Shown: positions 61,188-64,000 of the stretch, piece by piece
Numbering within the stretch: the stretch's first letter is position 1
Layout of the letters: every line of letters starts with the position of its first letter
Assembly (NCBI GenBank): GCA_910576335.1
Contig: CAJTIU010000027.1
Span: forward strand, 1-64,000
Source: Lachnospiraceae bacterium
Lineage (GTDB): Bacteria > Bacillota > Clostridia > Lachnospirales > Lachnospiraceae
Reading direction: 5' to 3'
Length of the DNA: 64,000 nt
The notes under the pieces: model-generated
Seen by the model: only the letters and a program-made list of their open reading frames with translations
The model's database searches: none
Told to the model about the DNA's origin: nothing
Translations under genes and position numbers: made by a program

Positions 61188-62804
61188 ATGAATAGATATG
61201 CAAAGAATATAATTTTGGTTATGTCAGGAGGTACAGGCTCTCGGTTCGGAGCTGATTGTCCGAAACAATACTGCCTTATGGATGGAAGAATGATAATTGA
61301 TTATGTAATGGATGCATGCAGAAAATCAAGAGATGTGGATGAAATTGTCATTGTTGCTTCTGAGCAATATGTAGATTTCTGTCAAGAAAGATATGGAGTT
61401 CCTACTGTACAAGGCGGAACAAGCCGACCTGATTCTGTTGCAAATGGCATTCAATTTGTTCATGATAATTACGATTGTGAAAAGCTTATTATAACTAATG
61501 CGGTCTGTCCGCTTGCAACTAGTGAGCAATATGATAAATACTTTAGCTTAATAGGCAAAAATGATTTTGTTCTTACAACATGGAAACTCGCCCCTGCGCT
61601 TCACCGTTTTGATGGGATCAGAGTAGACAGGGATGATTTTTTTAATGTAATGGAACCTGATGCCTACAATTTTAAAATGTTATATACTAATTTTAATTTT
61701 CTGAATAAGGAAAAATATATTTTTCATAATATGCCAGCTGATTGCAAAGCATTTTACTGTTTTGACTATCCTTATACCATGAAACTAACTCATCCCCATG
61801 ATTTGAAACTATTAAAAACTCTATACAATGATGCTGTAATAAATCCTGATAAAAACAAAACTCTTCAGACCGTCAACAAATATGTTTCGGCATCTTATGG
61901 AATAGACACAGAACTTTGGATTGAAAATGTACAGTCTTATATAAAGGAGTTGTCTCAAAAATATAGTGTTATTACACATTCAGTAAATAACCAAACAGAA
62001 GCTAATATAGTGTATGAAGCTCACTCAACTAAGTACGGGGATATCATTATAAAATTTACACCAAATAAATTTTTCTTTCGAAAAGAATTGCTTTATTATA
62101 AGTATTATAACCACGGTACAATGGCAGAGATGTTAGGATATGACGCAGATTACAATGCAATCATAATAAAAACAATTAAGCCAGGAATACAAATTAGGTT
62201 TAACTATAATAATGAAAAGCTATCCGAATTTTATAATAAGATAGACAGTAACCTCATCCCTATTGAATATATTTCGGAAAGAGATGAAATACCTACAGTG
62301 ATGCAGGAATTTAAAGAATATGTTTCTCATGCCGGGAAATACACATACGAGTATGGATTCAGAAAGTCTATGGAACAAAAGGCATATGCTATTTGGGATA
62401 AGTATTTCGAGACTTCCCCCCAATATTTTTTACACAGAGATTTACATAAAAGAAATCTTTTGAAGAATCGTGACCATATTACTGCTATTGATCCTAGAGG
62501 TGCCGCCGGGCCAAGAGCATTTGAATATGTAATACAATTTATTATAGAATTAAGAGAAGACATACGCTTTTTCAACTATGACAAATATAACGAGATGCTA
62601 GATTTCTTTTCTCAATATGTCGGAAAAAAAGAGCTTAAGGCTGCCCTCTTTATTTTTTGGATATATAAAATGAATGACTATACATTTCAAAAGTATGATA
62701 ATAATGTATTGGCCAATTGGTGTAAAGAATGTATTTTAAAACTATTTTTTACAGGTATAGAAAATTTTATGGACGATGATGTAATGCCGATAATAGGTGA
62801 TTAA
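61188..62804 (+). CDS. Cytidylyltransferase-kinase fusion (IspD/TarI-like + APH-fold)
   Basis: A 538-residue two-domain protein. Residues 1-235 match the IspD/TarI fold: LVMSGGTGSRFGADCPKQYC (CTP loop), then GGTSRPDSVANGIQFV; the usual HDAxRP is ITNAVCPLA. Residues about 275-520 are an aminoglycoside/choline-kinase fold: FLHRDLHKRNLL (catalytic Asp) and AIDPRGAAGPRAFEY (metal Asp). The fused pair could phosphorylate a small alcohol and couple it to CTP, giving the CDP-donor for the neighbouring LicD. Choline, ethanolamine or a polyol are possible; the sequence does not decide. Confidence 0.75.
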   Translation: MNRYAKNIILVMSGGTGSRFGADCPKQYCLMDGRMIIDYVMDACRKSRDVDEIVIVASEQYVDFCQERYGVPTVQGGTSRPDSVANGIQFVHDNYDCEKLIITNAVCPLATSEQYDKYFSLIGKNDFVLTTWKLAPALHRFDGIRVDRDDFFNVMEPDAYNFKMLYTNFNFLNKEKYIFHNMPADCKAFYCFDYPYTMKLTHPHDLKLLKTLYNDAVINPDKNKTLQTVNKYVSASYGIDTELWIENVQSYIKELSQKYSVITHSVNNQTEANIVYEAHSTKYGDIIIKFTPNKFFFRKELLYYKYYNHGTMAEMLGYDADYNAIIIKTIKPGIQIRFNYNNEKLSEFYNKIDSNLIPIEYISERDEIPTVMQEFKEYVSHAGKYTYEYGFRKSMEQKAYAIWDKYFETSPQYFLHRDLHKRNLLKNRDHITAIDPRGAAGPRAFEYVIQFIIELREDIRFFNYDKYNEMLDFFSQYVGKKELKAALFIFWIYKMNDYTFQKYDNNVLANWCKECILKLFFTGIENFMDDDVMPIIGD

Positions 62805-62806
62805 TT

Positions 62807-63508
62807 ATGAAAAAATATAAAGTTATAGTATTTGACATGGATGGAACATTATATGATTTGGAAGATGTTATATCGATGAATTATCAGATGCAATGCGACT
62901 TTCTAGTTATCAAGCAAAAAATTTCCAAAAAAGGAGCTGCTTCTTTACTTAATTCTAATGGCATCTATCCTGAGATAAGGGAGGATTCGAAATCATGCAC
63001 CGAGTTTTTTGAACAACTTGGTTATGATAAGGCAGAATGGAATAGCTTCAGAGAAGAACATTTTGACGAAAATTTTATTTCAAGAGAGAAATTCGCTGTA
63101 AATTCTGTACTGGAAGAGTTCACAAAAAATTATATTTTGATATTGCTTACAAGCAATTCCAAAAAAAATGTTTATAAAATTTTAGCGCATCTTGATATTA
63201 GTGTTACAAACTTCAGGGAAATTATTTGCAGTGATTCAAATAAGATTGATATGGAGTTTAACAAAAAAAAGGCGTTTCAATATATTCTTGATAACTACAA
63301 AGTCCAGCCCAACGAAATACTATCAATAGGTGATCGATTCATGACAGATATTCAACCATTGCTGATGATTGGTGGGAGCGGAATTCTGATTAAAAAACCT
63401 GGATCTTTGACAAAATTACATAATGACCTATTGCATAACTGCTTGAACTCTTGCCAATATTATAAGTTCTATTGTCACACTGATCTCGGACCGTTATGTA
63501 CAGATTGA
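62807..63508 (+). CDS. HAD-superfamily hydrolase, 3' end altered
   Basis: A 233-residue HAD-like phosphatase. Motif I is VFDMDGTLYD (nucleophile Asp10, Asp12), motif II LLTSNS, and motif III/IV SIGDRFMTDIQP. The cap lies between. It begins 2 nt after the fusion gene and may act on a phosphorylated intermediate of the same decoration path. The last 20 or so codons (from about 63446) read in an alternate frame through DNA that encodes an ATPase remnant, so the original C-terminus has probably been replaced. Confidence 0.75.
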   Translation: MKKYKVIVFDMDGTLYDLEDVISMNYQMQCDFLVIKQKISKKGAASLLNSNGIYPEIREDSKSCTEFFEQLGYDKAEWNSFREEHFDENFISREKFAVNSVLEEFTKNYILILLTSNSKKNVYKILAHLDISVTNFREIICSDSNKIDMEFNKKKAFQYILDNYKVQPNEILSIGDRFMTDIQPLLMIGGSGILIKKPGSLTKLHNDLLHNCLNSCQYYKFYCHTDLGPLCTD

Positions 63509-63782
63509 ACTGCTTCCTCTATCCTTTAAAGAATATATGGAGACTACCGGAAGTATAAATGACTGTTGCATCAAGTATACAGAGTATTTAGAAAGCAGCC
63601 CATTTCCATACACACTGGAGCCAAAAGGAAAGCCGGATGAAATTCGTGACTATTTGGAGGGCTTATATATCCGCGACCATTATCCAAAGGTTATTCTTAC
63701 ATTAGATGAAGACCCTGAGACTCAGTATGACAGAATTCGCCGCATCAATGCCAGAGACTGGATGCCTGGCCTTGCGGATTAA
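63444..63782 (+). pseudogene. C-terminal remnant of an AAA/DUF4143-type ATPase
   Basis: In frame from about 63459 the DNA encodes LISDRYVQIELLPLSFKEYM, then YLESSPFPYTLE and RDYLEGLYIRD, all typical of DUF4143-type ATPases. It then jumps to the normal end block KVILTLDEDPETQYDRI and INARDWM. About 150 residues between these blocks are missing, so there is an internal deletion. The first part overlaps the HAD gene in another frame, with a frameshift near 63450. The N-terminal half of the gene is absent. Confidence 0.7.
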
Positions 63783-64000
63783 AATATCATCTCGCCCCTT
63801 CCTAATTCCATTTCCGGTCTATTTAAGTCGGTGCATCTGTGGATTCCATCAGCGTGAGGGATACCGCTGTGCGCAAAAGCCTAAAAGAGAATTTTTATCA
63901 TAGCATGTTTTGGGGCTTTTAAGAAGCCGTATCTTACATAACTAAAAGTGAATTCTGCCAGTACCTGGCTAAATATGTTTAAATTCTTTGAATAAAGTAT
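63783..64000 (+). other. Window end, no supported gene
   Basis: Possible imperfect terminator with AAGCC (63875-63879) and GGCTTTT (63915-63921). Otherwise no gene or clear repeat is seen. Confidence 0.3.

Overview
The window looks like a chromosomal stretch of a gut Clostridia bacterium, most likely Lachnospiraceae. Grounds: a complete V-type ATPase operon, DUF5688- and DUF6512-type proteins, Clostridia-style cell-wall-binding repeats, strong AGGAGG ribosome sites and frequent TTG/GTG starts. Genus cannot be fixed from the sequence alone. No intact insertion sequence, rRNA or CRISPR array was seen.

Layout. (1) 1-3.6 kb: accessory genes (HIRAN-domain protein, XRE regulator with its own palindromic operator, DprA/SLOG-like protein, DUF5688 protein), ending in a nested double stem. 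(2) 3.7-10.5 kb, minus strand: seven secreted or membrane proteins in one probable operon: a cell-wall-binding-repeat protein, three transglutaminase-like proteins, an MBOAT O-acyltransferase with its DHHW/AlgJ-like partner, and an SH3 lipoprotein. (3) 10.6-19.3 kb: DUF885 lipoprotein, small lipoprotein, CdaR/PucR-type regulator, aconitase-family hydratase, and an ECF sigma factor paired with a membrane-anchored beta-propeller protein. (4) 19.6-20.3 kb: a promoter-to-terminator unit of about 630 nt with no convincing gene and much predicted RNA structure, the strongest candidate for an undescribed RNA here. (5) 20.5-28.9 kb: TPR-AAA protein with extreme charged repeats, radical SAM protein, glgB, thioredoxin-like protein, trmB. 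(6) 29.2-37.8 kb: nine-gene V-ATPase operon. (7) 38.1-38.9 kb: two tandem copies of a type I toxin-antitoxin module with a 32-residue membrane toxin. (8) 38.9-40.5 kb: DUF6512 protein, tRNA-Lys(CUU), XRE regulator. (9) 40.7-63.5 kb: capsule/exopolysaccharide locus: VanZ, CpsB phosphatase, LCP protein, CpsC/CpsD kinase pair, a secreted BspA-like repeat protein, the initiating sugar transferase, rfbABDC (dTDP-rhamnose), then a markedly AT-rich cassette with pssDE, four or five glycosyltransferases, polymerase, flippase, LicD and a fused cytidylyltransferase-kinase.

How parts work together. The capsule locus makes nucleotide sugars, starts the glycan on undecaprenyl phosphate, extends it, flips and polymerises it, controls length by the tyrosine kinase/phosphatase system and attaches it by the LCP protein. 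LicD and the fused enzyme suggest a phospho-substituent. Two families of dispersed non-coding elements run through the window: (a) short elements bounded by GTAAC...GTTAC, repeatedly placed just upstream of the ribosome site of a gene; (b) two giant hairpins after glgB and after the V-ATPase operon, whose tips share a TTGTG loop on a 12-bp stem with three compensatory base-pair changes. Remnants of AAA/DUF4143-type ATPase genes lie at 24.8 kb and 63.4 kb.
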